DNA from: CAYGJN01 sp964350135
GTDB taxonomy: Bacteria > Bdellovibrionota > Bacteriovoracia > Bacteriovoracales > Bacteriovoracaceae
Assembly (NCBI GenBank): GCA_964350135.1
Contig: CAYGJN010000078.1
Coordinates: 1-13,366, forward strand
Direction: 5' to 3'
DNA: 13,366 nucleotides
Shown: positions 1 through 6,242 of the stretch, in pieces
Numbering within the stretch: position 1 is the first letter of the stretch
How the letters are laid out: every line of letters starts with the position of its first letter
Notes under the pieces: model-generated
The model's input: the letters and a program-made list of their open reading frames with translations, nothing else
The model's database searches: none
What the model was told of the DNA's origin: nothing
Position numbers and translations under genes: made by a program

Positions 1-191
1 TTATTAATGTTTTAGACCTTGAGATGGAAAGAGGGCAAAAGAGTAGAAGAAGAGGAAGCTTTCAGGTTGTTAATTTAAAATCTCGAATTGAAGTTTTTAG
101 ATATGATCCAAATTTTAAAGAGGATGCGGGCCTTCTAGATTTAGAAAAGCCTGATGATAAAAAAGATAAAAATAAGGTTCCAAAAGCATGA
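1..191 (+). CDS. pilO: PilO-like type IV pilus alignment protein, C-terminal fragment
   Basis: Only the last 62 codons are present; the frame enters at base 3 and stops at TGA 189-191. The visible part has the pattern of a PilO C-terminal ferredoxin-like domain: a hydrophobic strand (INVLDLEME), a charged turn, then a strand pair ending in EVFRYDP, comparable to the TYRY-like end of PilO proteins. It finishes in a lysine- and aspartate-rich tail (KPDDKKDKNK). In type IVa pilus systems PilO is a bitopic inner-membrane protein that pairs with PilN and contacts PilP. The stop overlaps the pilP start by 4 nt (ATGA), which suggests translational coupling. The name rests mainly on the position directly before pilP and pilQ plus this weak match; the N-terminal membrane segment lies outside the window. 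Confidence 0.72.
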   Translation, partial: INVLDLEMERGQKSRRRGSFQVVNLKSRIEVFRYDPNFKEDAGLLDLEKPDDKKDKNKVPKA

Positions 192-646
192 AATGGGCTA
201 TTAGTTTTTTCATCATCATAAACGTTTACGCACAAAAAGATGGCAATGTGGGGGCTCAAAACTTTTTTGAAGGCAAAACGAATATTAAATCCATTTACAC
301 AATGAGAGATCCTTTTAAAACTCCTAATAGTAAGAAAAGAAAAAGAGATGATGTTAATAAGGGTTTTCTTAATAAAGAAGGGATTTTTACAAATATTCCG
401 AGCCTTGATGACGCGGAGTTGAACAAGATTACAGTTAAAGGCGTTTTTGTTGGCAAAAACCGTCGTGCCTTAACTCAAATTGATGGAATGAAGCTTACGG
501 TTATTGTTAAAGAAGGCATGAAGCTTGGTCGTGAACAGGCAGAAATCAAAGCAATCCTTCCTGGGGGAATTGTTATTGTGGAAAAAATAGTCAACGTTTA
601 TGGTCAGGATGAATTTTTAGAAACAATAATCCCTATAACTCCTTAA
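188..646 (+). CDS. pilP: PilP-like type IV pilus assembly protein
   Basis: A 152-residue exported protein. Residues 1-15 form a short signal peptide (hydrophobic WAISFFIIINVY, likely cleavage after VYA). The PilP hallmark RDPF lies at about residues 40-43, followed by a basic linker (SKKRKRDD). A C-terminal beta domain (about residues 80-152) carries the family pattern: ITVKGVFVG, an alternating strand ending at GMKLTVIVKEG, then GGIVIVEKIVNVYGQ. PilP links the PilN/PilO inner-membrane complex to the PilQ secretin. Many PilP proteins are lipoproteins, but this one has no cysteine at all, so it cannot be lipid-anchored in that way. The ATG overlaps the end of pilO (ATGA), and pilQ follows after 45 nt. 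It is slightly shorter than typical PilP (about 170-180 residues). Identification is good from RDPF plus the genes on both sides. Confidence 0.85.
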   Translation: MKWAISFFIIINVYAQKDGNVGAQNFFEGKTNIKSIYTMRDPFKTPNSKKRKRDDVNKGFLNKEGIFTNIPSLDDAELNKITVKGVFVGKNRRALTQIDGMKLTVIVKEGMKLGREQAEIKAILPGGIVIVEKIVNVYGQDEFLETIIPITP

Positions 647-679
647 AATATAATATAATTAGAGTAGTACAATAATCTC

Positions 680-688
680 AAGGAAGAG
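680..688 (+). promoter_or_regulatory. Ribosome binding site of pilQ
   Basis: AAGGAAGAG lies 3 nt before the ATG at 692, with the AAGGA core ending 7 nt before it. It is one of the two strongest Shine-Dalgarno sequences in the window. It suggests pilQ is translated independently of pilP, unlike the overlapping pairs elsewhere. Confidence 0.75.
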
Positions 689-691
689 AAT

Positions 692-2479
692 ATGCATTTA
701 GTATTGAAAGCTGTCGTTATACTTCTTATATCTTCAAGTGTTTTTGCAAAACTAAGCACGGTTAAGAATATTGCCTTTATTCAAGAAGGTGAGGTTTCAA
801 AACTTGTCATTGATCTTGACGGGGCCGGTGCAGACGCTAGTAGATTTCATGTTAATAAAGACAAACAAATAATTTTAGATCTTAAAAGTGTTCAAGCGAA
901 AAAAACAGTGATGCGTGCATTTGATACATCAGAGTTTAATGGTGCGATTGTTTTTGTTTCACCTTATAAAAAAGTTGATAACCCAGATGATATTAGAATT
1001 GCAATTCAGTTAAGAGATAATGTGAGATCAAAGCTTTTAACTGAAGGAAGTAAAATTATTCTTGAAGTTGAGAATCGCTTTGGAGTTTTCAAAGCTGCTA
1101 ATCAAGAAGAAGATTCTAAAATCTCAGGATCTTCGGCTGATGGTAAAACTAGTATTAGAATACCTAAATCTGCAAATATAGAAGATATTTTAGAAAACTT
1201 AACTCTTTCAGGTCGCAAACGTTATATTGGTAAAAAAATACATTTTGATGTTAAAGATATCGCTATAGCTGATCTTCTGAAAATGATTGCAGATGCATCA
1301 GGCTTTAATATTATTCTAGGCGAAGATGTCACTGCAAGCTCTCAGAAATTAACTTTATCGCTAACTAAAACTCCTTGGGATCAAGCCCTTGATACTGTTT
1401 TGGAACTAGGTGATCTGGTTGCAACAAAAAATGGAAATATTCTTTTAATCAAGACCCTTACTAGGGCAACTGAAGAGAAAAAAGCTGAGTTGGAAGCAGA
1501 GACATTAATTGATAAGCAAGAGCCGCTTGTAACAAAAGTCTTTCCTGTTAGCTATGCTGATGTAAAAGACCTTTCAAAAAATATTGAAAACTACTTAACT
1601 GAAGAAAGAGGAAAAGTTTCAATTGATGAAAGAACAAATAAAATTATTGTTAAAGATACTGTTGAGGTTATTGAAAGAATAAAAAGAATTATTGAAGTTC
1701 TTGATACTCAAACACCTCAGGTTTTAATTGAAGCAAAAATTGTAGAAGCAACAGAAGATTTTGAAAGAACTATTGGTCTGCAAAACGGTTTTACTTTTCA
1801 GTATAATCCAACTGGGCCAATTACATCTTCGAACTCTGGAAATTTCACATTCGCCTCAGCTGGTACAGACTCTTCAGGAAATTCATCCTTCTTAGGTCTT
1901 ACAATGACAGTCTTTAAAAGAATTTCAAACCTAAGTTTAAATCTGCAATTGGTAGAAACAGAGAATAAAGGACGAGTTGTTTCGAGCCCAAAAATTATTA
2001 CTCAAAATAATGAACAAGCAAAAATCATAAGCAGCCAGAGAACACATTACTCTGAGGTTCGAATAGATACTGCAGGTAATACGAATACAACTTATAGACC
2101 TATTAATGCAGATATATCTTTAATGGTAACTCCTCAAGTAACAAACGACGGATCTATTTTATTAGGAGTTGAGGTAAGCAAGAGCTCATTTCAAACTGTT
2201 GTTACAAATGGTGTTCCACCTGATTTAAGTGAAAGCTCTGTTAAGACAAATGTCTTGATTGATAATGGATCAACTGTGGTTATTGGTGGAGTTTACTCTT
2301 ATTCTGAGTCTGAAGGTGTATCAGGGATACCTGTGCTAAAGGACCTTCCGGTTTTAGGGTGGCTGTTTAGAACTTCCTACAACCCAAGTTGGAGCAAGTC
2401 TGAGTTGATTATCTTTCTTACGCCACGGGTTATTAATCAGAAGGAAGCTGGTTTAGTTGAAGATAATCCACTATCCTAG
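692..2479 (+). CDS. pilQ: PilQ type IV pilus secretin
   Basis: PilQ forms the outer-membrane channel through which the type IV pilus passes. The 595-residue protein has a signal peptide (residues 1-19, cleavage after VFA), a beta-rich AMIN-like region (about 22-128, peptidoglycan binding in the family), a linker, an N0/STN domain (about 181-255, IHFDVKDIAIADLLKMIA), an N1 domain (about 279-340, with SIDERTNKIIV) and the secretin core (about 343-580). The core shows VVSSPKIITQNN (429-440), VKTNVLIDNGSTVVIGG (517-533), and the signature IPVLKDLPVLGWLFR followed by ELIIFLTPRV (546-580). It is shorter than the Pseudomonas or Neisseria proteins (over 700 residues), consistent with one AMIN region rather than two. 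The position where many secretins have G-x-x-[IV]-P reads SSQRTHY here. A good ribosome site (AAGGA, 680-684) supports the ATG. Confidence 0.96.
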   Translation: MHLVLKAVVILLISSSVFAKLSTVKNIAFIQEGEVSKLVIDLDGAGADASRFHVNKDKQIILDLKSVQAKKTVMRAFDTSEFNGAIVFVSPYKKVDNPDDIRIAIQLRDNVRSKLLTEGSKIILEVENRFGVFKAANQEEDSKISGSSADGKTSIRIPKSANIEDILENLTLSGRKRYIGKKIHFDVKDIAIADLLKMIADASGFNIILGEDVTASSQKLTLSLTKTPWDQALDTVLELGDLVATKNGNILLIKTLTRATEEKKAELEAETLIDKQEPLVTKVFPVSYADVKDLSKNIENYLTEERGKVSIDERTNKIIVKDTVEVIERIKRIIEVLDTQTPQVLIEAKIVEATEDFERTIGLQNGFTFQYNPTGPITSSNSGNFTFASAGTDSSGNSSFLGLTMTVFKRISNLSLNLQLVETENKGRVVSSPKIITQNNEQAKIISSQRTHYSEVRIDTAGNTNTTYRPINADISLMVTPQVTNDGSILLGVEVSKSSFQTVVTNGVPPDLSESSVKTNVLIDNGSTVVIGGVYSYSESEGVSGIPVLKDLPVLGWLFRTSYNPSWSKSELIIFLTPRVINQKEAGLVEDNPLS

Positions 2480-2508
2480 AGCTTAACCTTTAGATTTGGA
2501 TAGAAGCT

Positions 2509-3429
2509 TTGAGGCATTCTCCTTTACTCTCAAAATATCTAGCTCAGTTTGAAAAAGACCCTAAGTCTAAGGTGTTCGCACCTTTAGCAGAGGCTTATAG
2601 ACGCCTGGGCATGTATGATGAGGCCCTCACTGTTTTGCAAAAGGGGCTAGTTCATCATCCTGAGTATACAACAGCACTTGTGACCCTTGCTCATTGTTAT
2701 TTTGATACTGGAAAATTTGATAAAGCTTATGAAGTCTTATCACCACTTGTCCCCCACCAATTAGAAAATTATACATTACAACATCTTTATGGGGAGGTTT
2801 GTTTAAAACTCAACTTTAAAGAAGAGGCCTTACAAACTTTTAAATATCTATTGTTTGTAAATCCAAGAGATGAATCAGTTTCAAAAGCTGTTTTAGAGTT
2901 AGAGGAAAAAGTTTTAGAAACCTATGAAGAAAGCTTACTAAGTCCTTCTCATACAGACACTACCGAAGATGAATGGGTTCAGGTTGATCTTAACAAAGAT
3001 AAAGATCCACAAAATTACTCAATACGTAGTCGTTTAAAAGAAATAACAACTATTCATAATGACCCTGAAACTGTTACAGAAAAAGAAGGGATAAGAGAAA
3101 GTTTTTTTGATAAACAAGATCCTGTGATGACTTTTACTTTAGTAGATCTTTACCTTCAGCAAAGGCATTATGGTAAGGCTGCCAATATTCTAGAAAAAAT
3201 TATTGAGCTAGATCCTACTAATACTGCAGCTTCGGAACGATTGGTAGAGGTGAATAGTTTGATGAATAACTCAGAAAATTATAAGAGCGAAAAACAGGAT
3301 TTAATGAGTCATTACGATAGTAAATTTCTAAAAGTAGATAAAGTTGATAAGCTACAAAAAACTTTTAATAGTTTTCTAAAAAAGATTAAAGACAAAGCTG
3401 AAGCCTATGGCAAAAATTCTAATTATTAA
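2509..3429 (+). CDS. Tetratricopeptide repeat protein
   Basis: A 306-residue protein without signal peptide or membrane segment, so probably cytoplasmic. TPR-like helix pairs are visible at about residues 20-53 (LAEAYRRLGMYDEAL, then HHPEY), 54-86 (LAHCYFDTGKFDKAYEVL), 88-121 (YGEVCLKLNFKEEALQTF, NPRD) and 207-240 (LVDLYLQQRHYGKAANILEKIIELDP). An acidic linker (about 140-205) separates the third and fourth, and a lysine-rich helical tail ends the protein. The start is TTG: an in-frame TAG at 2491 blocks longer forms, and the first ATG (residue 35) lies inside the first repeat. A weak GGATAGAAG (2498-2506) precedes it. It follows pilQ after 29 nt and overlaps aroQ by 23 nt. TPR proteins are scaffolds. 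The neighbours suggest a pilus-related role by analogy with PilF/PilW-type TPR proteins, but it lacks their lipoprotein signal, so I leave the function open. Confidence 0.85.
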   Translation: MRHSPLLSKYLAQFEKDPKSKVFAPLAEAYRRLGMYDEALTVLQKGLVHHPEYTTALVTLAHCYFDTGKFDKAYEVLSPLVPHQLENYTLQHLYGEVCLKLNFKEEALQTFKYLLFVNPRDESVSKAVLELEEKVLETYEESLLSPSHTDTTEDEWVQVDLNKDKDPQNYSIRSRLKEITTIHNDPETVTEKEGIRESFFDKQDPVMTFTLVDLYLQQRHYGKAANILEKIIELDPTNTAASERLVEVNSLMNNSENYKSEKQDLMSHYDSKFLKVDKVDKLQKTFNSFLKKIKDKAEAYGKNSNY

Positions 3430-3835
3430 TGGACCAAACTTAAATCTTTTAGGACAAAGAGAAAAGATTTACGGTGAGCTCTCATTAGATCAAATTAAAG
3501 ATCACACCAAAGAGAAACTTAAAAATCTTAACCAAAAAGTGCAACTCGAATGGTTTCAAACAAACTCAGAGGCTGCTTTTGTAGATAAGATCCAGGAATC
3601 AATTAATAAGGATTATCTAGGGCTCATTATTAATCCAGGGGCCTTATCCCATACTTCCATCAGTATCCATGATGCTCTACTCTGTGCACCATTTCCAATT
3701 GTAGAAGTTCATCTCACTAATACTCATAAAAGAGAGATCTTTCGCTCCCAACGAGTCACTTGCAAGGCCGTAAAAGCTATACTTGAGGGATTGGGAAAAG
3801 ATGTCTATTATTTGGGTGTATTAGCGCTTACCTGA
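3407..3835 (+). CDS. aroQ: 3-dehydroquinate dehydratase, type II (AroQ)
   Basis: Converts 3-dehydroquinate to 3-dehydroshikimate, the third step of the shikimate pathway to aromatic amino acids. At 142 residues it has the usual type II length (about 140-150). Family landmarks in order: IINGPNLNLLG (6-16), catalytic-loop Arg18 and Tyr22 in GQREKIYG, WFQTNSEA (QSN-EG in most members), IINPGALSHTS, EVHLTNTHKREIFR carrying the catalytic histidine and the substrate-binding FR arginine, and a GLG near the end. The loop between Arg18 and the catalytic Tyr22 looks one residue shorter than the common R-E-P-x-x-Y-G. The ATG at 3407 lies 23 nt inside the preceding TPR gene, in another frame, with only a weak GAAG ahead of it, so translation is probably coupled. 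efp follows after 16 nt. Confidence 0.96.
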   Translation: MAKILIINGPNLNLLGQREKIYGELSLDQIKDHTKEKLKNLNQKVQLEWFQTNSEAAFVDKIQESINKDYLGLIINPGALSHTSISIHDALLCAPFPIVEVHLTNTHKREIFRSQRVTCKAVKAILEGLGKDVYYLGVLALT

Positions 3836-3851
3836 TTTTTTCGGAGATTTT

Positions 3852-4418
3852 ATGTTTCAGACAACAGATTTTAGAAATGGTCTAAAGATCGAATTCGAAG
3901 GCAAACCTTATATTATTGTTTCCTTTCAACATGTAAACCCTGGAAAGGGTTCTGCTTTTGTTAGAACGAAATTAAAACATTTAGTCACAGGTCAAGTTTT
4001 AGAAAAAACTTTTAAAGCAGGAGTGGATACTGTTCAAAGACCAGACCTTGAAGAAAGAGAGATGGAATATCTATACGATGATCAAGATGGATACAATTTT
4101 ATGGATCAGTCCAATTATGAAACTGTCCACCTAACCAAAGATAATGTTGGAGATGCATCACTTTATCTTCAAGAAGGTATTAAGGTTTCTATTCTTTATT
4201 ATAAGGCAAGGCCAATAACTATTGAGCTTCCAAACTTTGTAGAGTTAAAAGTTCAAGAAACAGATCCTGGCCTTAAAGGTGATACTGCCCAAGGGGGAAC
4301 TAAAAGAGCTGTAATGGATACTGGTCTTGCTGTTAATGTTCCGTTATTTATTAATGAAGGCGAGAAGCTTAGAATTGATACACGTACTGGCGATTATATG
4401 GAAAGAGTTAAATCTTAG
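3852..4418 (+). CDS. efp: Translation elongation factor P
   Basis: EF-P binds between the ribosomal P and E sites and relieves stalling at consecutive prolines. The 188-residue length is standard. Three beta-barrel domains can be placed: an N-terminal KOW-like domain (about 1-63), an OB domain (about 66-125) and a C-terminal OB domain (about 130-186) carrying the family signature GLAVNVPLFINEGEKLRIDTRTGDY. The loop tip reads NPGKG with Lys32 at the modified position. Lysine here fits beta-lysylation (EpmA/EpmB) or a related lysine modification, not the EarP arginine-rhamnose type; no modification gene is in this window. A ribosome site, GGAGA (3843-3847), precedes the ATG. The gene sits 16 nt after aroQ and 8 nt before accB, an arrangement common in several bacterial groups. 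Confidence 0.98.
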   Translation: MFQTTDFRNGLKIEFEGKPYIIVSFQHVNPGKGSAFVRTKLKHLVTGQVLEKTFKAGVDTVQRPDLEEREMEYLYDDQDGYNFMDQSNYETVHLTKDNVGDASLYLQEGIKVSILYYKARPITIELPNFVELKVQETDPGLKGDTAQGGTKRAVMDTGLAVNVPLFINEGEKLRIDTRTGDYMERVKS

Positions 4419-4423
4419 GAAGG
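4417..4423 (+). promoter_or_regulatory. Ribosome binding site of accB overlapping the efp stop codon
   Basis: AGGAAGG begins within the efp TAG stop (4416-4418) and ends 3 nt before the accB ATG at 4427. It is one of the strongest Shine-Dalgarno sequences in the window. The overlap with the stop codon ties the end of efp translation to the start of accB. Confidence 0.75.
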
Positions 4424-4426
4424 TTT

Positions 4427-4861
4427 ATGAATTTAGACAAAATCAAAGAGTTTATTCAATTAGCAAAAGATGAGAATGTAAAAACGTTAAAATATGAGAA
4501 AGATGATATGAAGTTAGAGGTATCATTACCCTTTTCTGATTCGGTTATGCATACTCAAATGTCCGCTCCGGCAATGCAACAAGGACAGACTCAAGAAGCT
4601 TCTTCCCCGGTAGTTGATAGCAATTTGCAAGAGATTAAATCACCATTTGTTGGGACTTTTTATAGAAGTCCAGCCCCTGATGAGCCAGCTTTTGTTAAAA
4701 TTGGAGACAGTGTTTCTACAGGACAAACACTATGTATCTTAGAAGCAATGAAAATTATGAACGAGATAGATTCTGAAGTTAGCGGTAGAGTTGTAGAAAT
4801 CTGTGTCGAAAATGAAAGCCTTGTAGAATTTGGCCAAGTTCTTTTTAGAATTAGGAAATAA
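4427..4861 (+). CDS. accB: Biotin carboxyl carrier protein of acetyl-CoA carboxylase
   Basis: The swinging-arm subunit of acetyl-CoA carboxylase; its biotin carries carboxylate from AccC to the carboxyltransferase in the first committed step of fatty acid synthesis. The 144 residues comprise an N-terminal helical part (LDKIKEFIQLAKDENVKTLK, about 3-22), a short strand, a Gln/Ser/Pro-rich linker (about 41-68) and a C-terminal biotinyl domain (about 69-144). The biotin site is EAMKIMN with Lys109 as acceptor. SPFVGTFYRSPAPDEPAFV (72-90) is the usual opening of the BCCP domain, including the protruding thumb segment known from E. coli. The strong AGGAAGG site fixes the start. The stop is followed after one base by the accC GTG, as expected for two subunits needed together. 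No accA or accD is in the window. Confidence 0.97.
   Translation: MNLDKIKEFIQLAKDENVKTLKYEKDDMKLEVSLPFSDSVMHTQMSAPAMQQGQTQEASSPVVDSNLQEIKSPFVGTFYRSPAPDEPAFVKIGDSVSTGQTLCILEAMKIMNEIDSEVSGRVVEICVENESLVEFGQVLFRIRK
4853..4856 (+). promoter_or_regulatory. Ribosome binding site that decides the accC start
   Basis: AGGA lies 6 nt before the GTG at 4863, inside the last codons of accB. It supports GTG 4863 over the upstream in-frame TTG at 4830, which has no comparable site. Confidence 0.6.
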
Positions 4862-4862
4862 A

Positions 4863-6206
4863 GTGCCTTTTAAGAAAATCTTAATTGCAAATAGAGGTGA
4901 AATTGCTCTGAGAGTTTTAAGAACTTGCAAAGAGCTTGGTATTGATACTGTTAGTGTCCACTCAACAGAGGATGAATCATCCTTGCATGTAAAAATGGCA
5001 GACGAGTCAGTTTGTATTGGCCCTGCTAAATCACAGGATAGTTATCTTAATATTCCTTCAATCTTATCAGCGGCAGAAATTACTGGAGCAACTGCAATTC
5101 ATCCTGGTTTTGGTTTTCTTTCAGAGAATTCTGAATTTGCTAATTGCTGTGAAAAATGGAATATAAAATTTATTGGACCCAGTATTAAATGTATTGAGCA
5201 AATGGGTTCAAAAATTCTTTCTAAAGAAATTGCTAAAGAGGCCAATGTACCAATCCTTGAACCTATAGAAGTTAACAAGCTTTCTGATGATGAAATTCTG
5301 AAGGCCTGTGATGAGATGACTTATCCCGTGCTTATTAAAGCAAGTGCTGGAGGTGGTGGTAGAGGAATGTGTCGGATAGATGCCCGTGGTGAAGTCTTAA
5401 AACAAATCATGCGACTTAAAGAAGAAGCAAGATCTGCTTTTGGGGACGATACTTTATTTGTTGAAAAATATATTACAAATCCAAGACATATCGAAGTTCA
5501 AATTCTTGCTGATCAACATGGAAATATTATTCATCTTGGGGAGCGAGATTGCACAATTCAAAGAAGATTCCAAAAAATTATTGAAGAGTCTCCTTCACCT
5601 GTTATTGACGATAAACTCAGAGAAGAAATTTGTTCTAGTGCTGTTAGGTTGGCCAAGCATGTAAATTATGACTCTGTTGGAACAGTTGAGTACTTATTCG
5701 ACCAAGACACTCAGAAATACTATTTCATGGAAATGAATACTCGTATCCAAGTTGAACACCCTGTTACTGAGCAAAGAACTGGCGTCGACCTTATTGCTGA
5801 ACAAATTAGATCAGCAGCAGGTCAAAAATTGAGATATAAACAGTCAGATATTAAGTTTTCAGGGCATTGTATTGAATGCCGTATAAATGCAGAAGACCCT
5901 AAAACATTCGCTCCCAGCCCAGGGAAGGTGACTCATTATTATCGGCCAGGTGGAATTGGAATACGGGTCGATGATTTTATTTATTCTGGATACAAGGTGT
6001 CGCCTTATTATGACTCTATGATTGCTAAGGTTATTGCTACTGCAGAAACAAGAGAGCTTTGTATTAGTCGGATGTCTAGGGCGCTTAATGAAACAATCAT
6101 TGAGGGCATAAAAAATAATATACCTCTTCATTTGGGTATTCTTAATAGCCCGAAATTTAAAGGCAATAATTACGCAACAAACTTCCTCGATACCTTTCTA
6201 AGGTAA
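4863..6206 (+). CDS. accC: Biotin carboxylase subunit of acetyl-CoA carboxylase
   Basis: Carboxylates the biotin of AccB using ATP and bicarbonate. From the GTG the protein has 447 residues (E. coli AccC 449) and begins VPFKKILIANRGEIALR, the canonical family start. The ATP-grasp landmarks are all present: glycine loop GGGGRGM (163-169), Lys159, His209, ERDCTIQRRFQK (227-238, with Lys238), Glu276, the metal and bicarbonate motif EMNTRIQVEHP (290-300, Glu290, Arg294, Glu298), and the biotin-contacting arginine in CIECRINAEDP (Arg340). The first ones share the E. coli numbering; the later ones are shifted by two residues. All key residues are present, so it should be active. An in-frame TTG at 4830 would add 11 residues that only read through the end of accB, so I reject it. 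One base separates it from the accB stop. Confidence 0.97.
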   Translation: MPFKKILIANRGEIALRVLRTCKELGIDTVSVHSTEDESSLHVKMADESVCIGPAKSQDSYLNIPSILSAAEITGATAIHPGFGFLSENSEFANCCEKWNIKFIGPSIKCIEQMGSKILSKEIAKEANVPILEPIEVNKLSDDEILKACDEMTYPVLIKASAGGGGRGMCRIDARGEVLKQIMRLKEEARSAFGDDTLFVEKYITNPRHIEVQILADQHGNIIHLGERDCTIQRRFQKIIEESPSPVIDDKLREEICSSAVRLAKHVNYDSVGTVEYLFDQDTQKYYFMEMNTRIQVEHPVTEQRTGVDLIAEQIRSAAGQKLRYKQSDIKFSGHCIECRINAEDPKTFAPSPGKVTHYYRPGGIGIRVDDFIYSGYKVSPYYDSMIAKVIATAETRELCISRMSRALNETIIEGIKNNIPLHLGILNSPKFKGNNYATNFLDTFLR

Positions 6207-6233
6207 AATAAAATTAGATAGTTAGCTAATTTC

Positions 6234-6238
6234 GAGGG
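6234..6238 (+). promoter_or_regulatory. Ribosome binding site that decides the GTG start at 6243
   Basis: GAGGG lies 4 nt before the GTG. An in-frame TAG at 6219-6221 rules out longer forms, so this site and start fit together. Confidence 0.6.
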
Positions 6239-6242
6239 TATA

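Noticed and set aside
62..259. Minus-strand open frame across the pilO/pilP junction
   Set aside because: It is opposite two coding genes that overlap in the usual pil order, and its composition is a complement artefact.
649..659. Two overlapping TATAAT sequences between pilP and pilQ, a possible promoter -10 element
   Set aside because: No acceptable -35 element lies about 17 nt upstream, and such hexamers are frequent by chance in AT-rich DNA.
2481..2509. Short inverted repeat AGCTT / AAGCT between pilQ and the TPR gene
   Set aside because: Five base pairs with a loop of about 19 nt is not a stable hairpin and no T-run follows.
4830..4862. Upstream in-frame TTG start for accC, giving 458 residues and a 32-nt overlap with accB
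   Set aside because: No ribosome site precedes it, the 11 extra residues do not match the AccC family start, and GTG 4863 has AGGA at the right distance and gives the canonical N-terminus.
5859..6131. Open frame of 90 codons on the minus strand inside accC
   Set aside because: It lies opposite conserved AccC residues including the CIECRINAEDP motif, and shows no family features or upstream context of its own.
6211..6232. Inverted repeat AAATTAG / CTAATTT with an 8-nt loop between accC and the next gene, a possible terminator
   Set aside because: Only seven weak, AT-rich base pairs and no T-run after it; it is followed at once by the ribosome site of the next gene.
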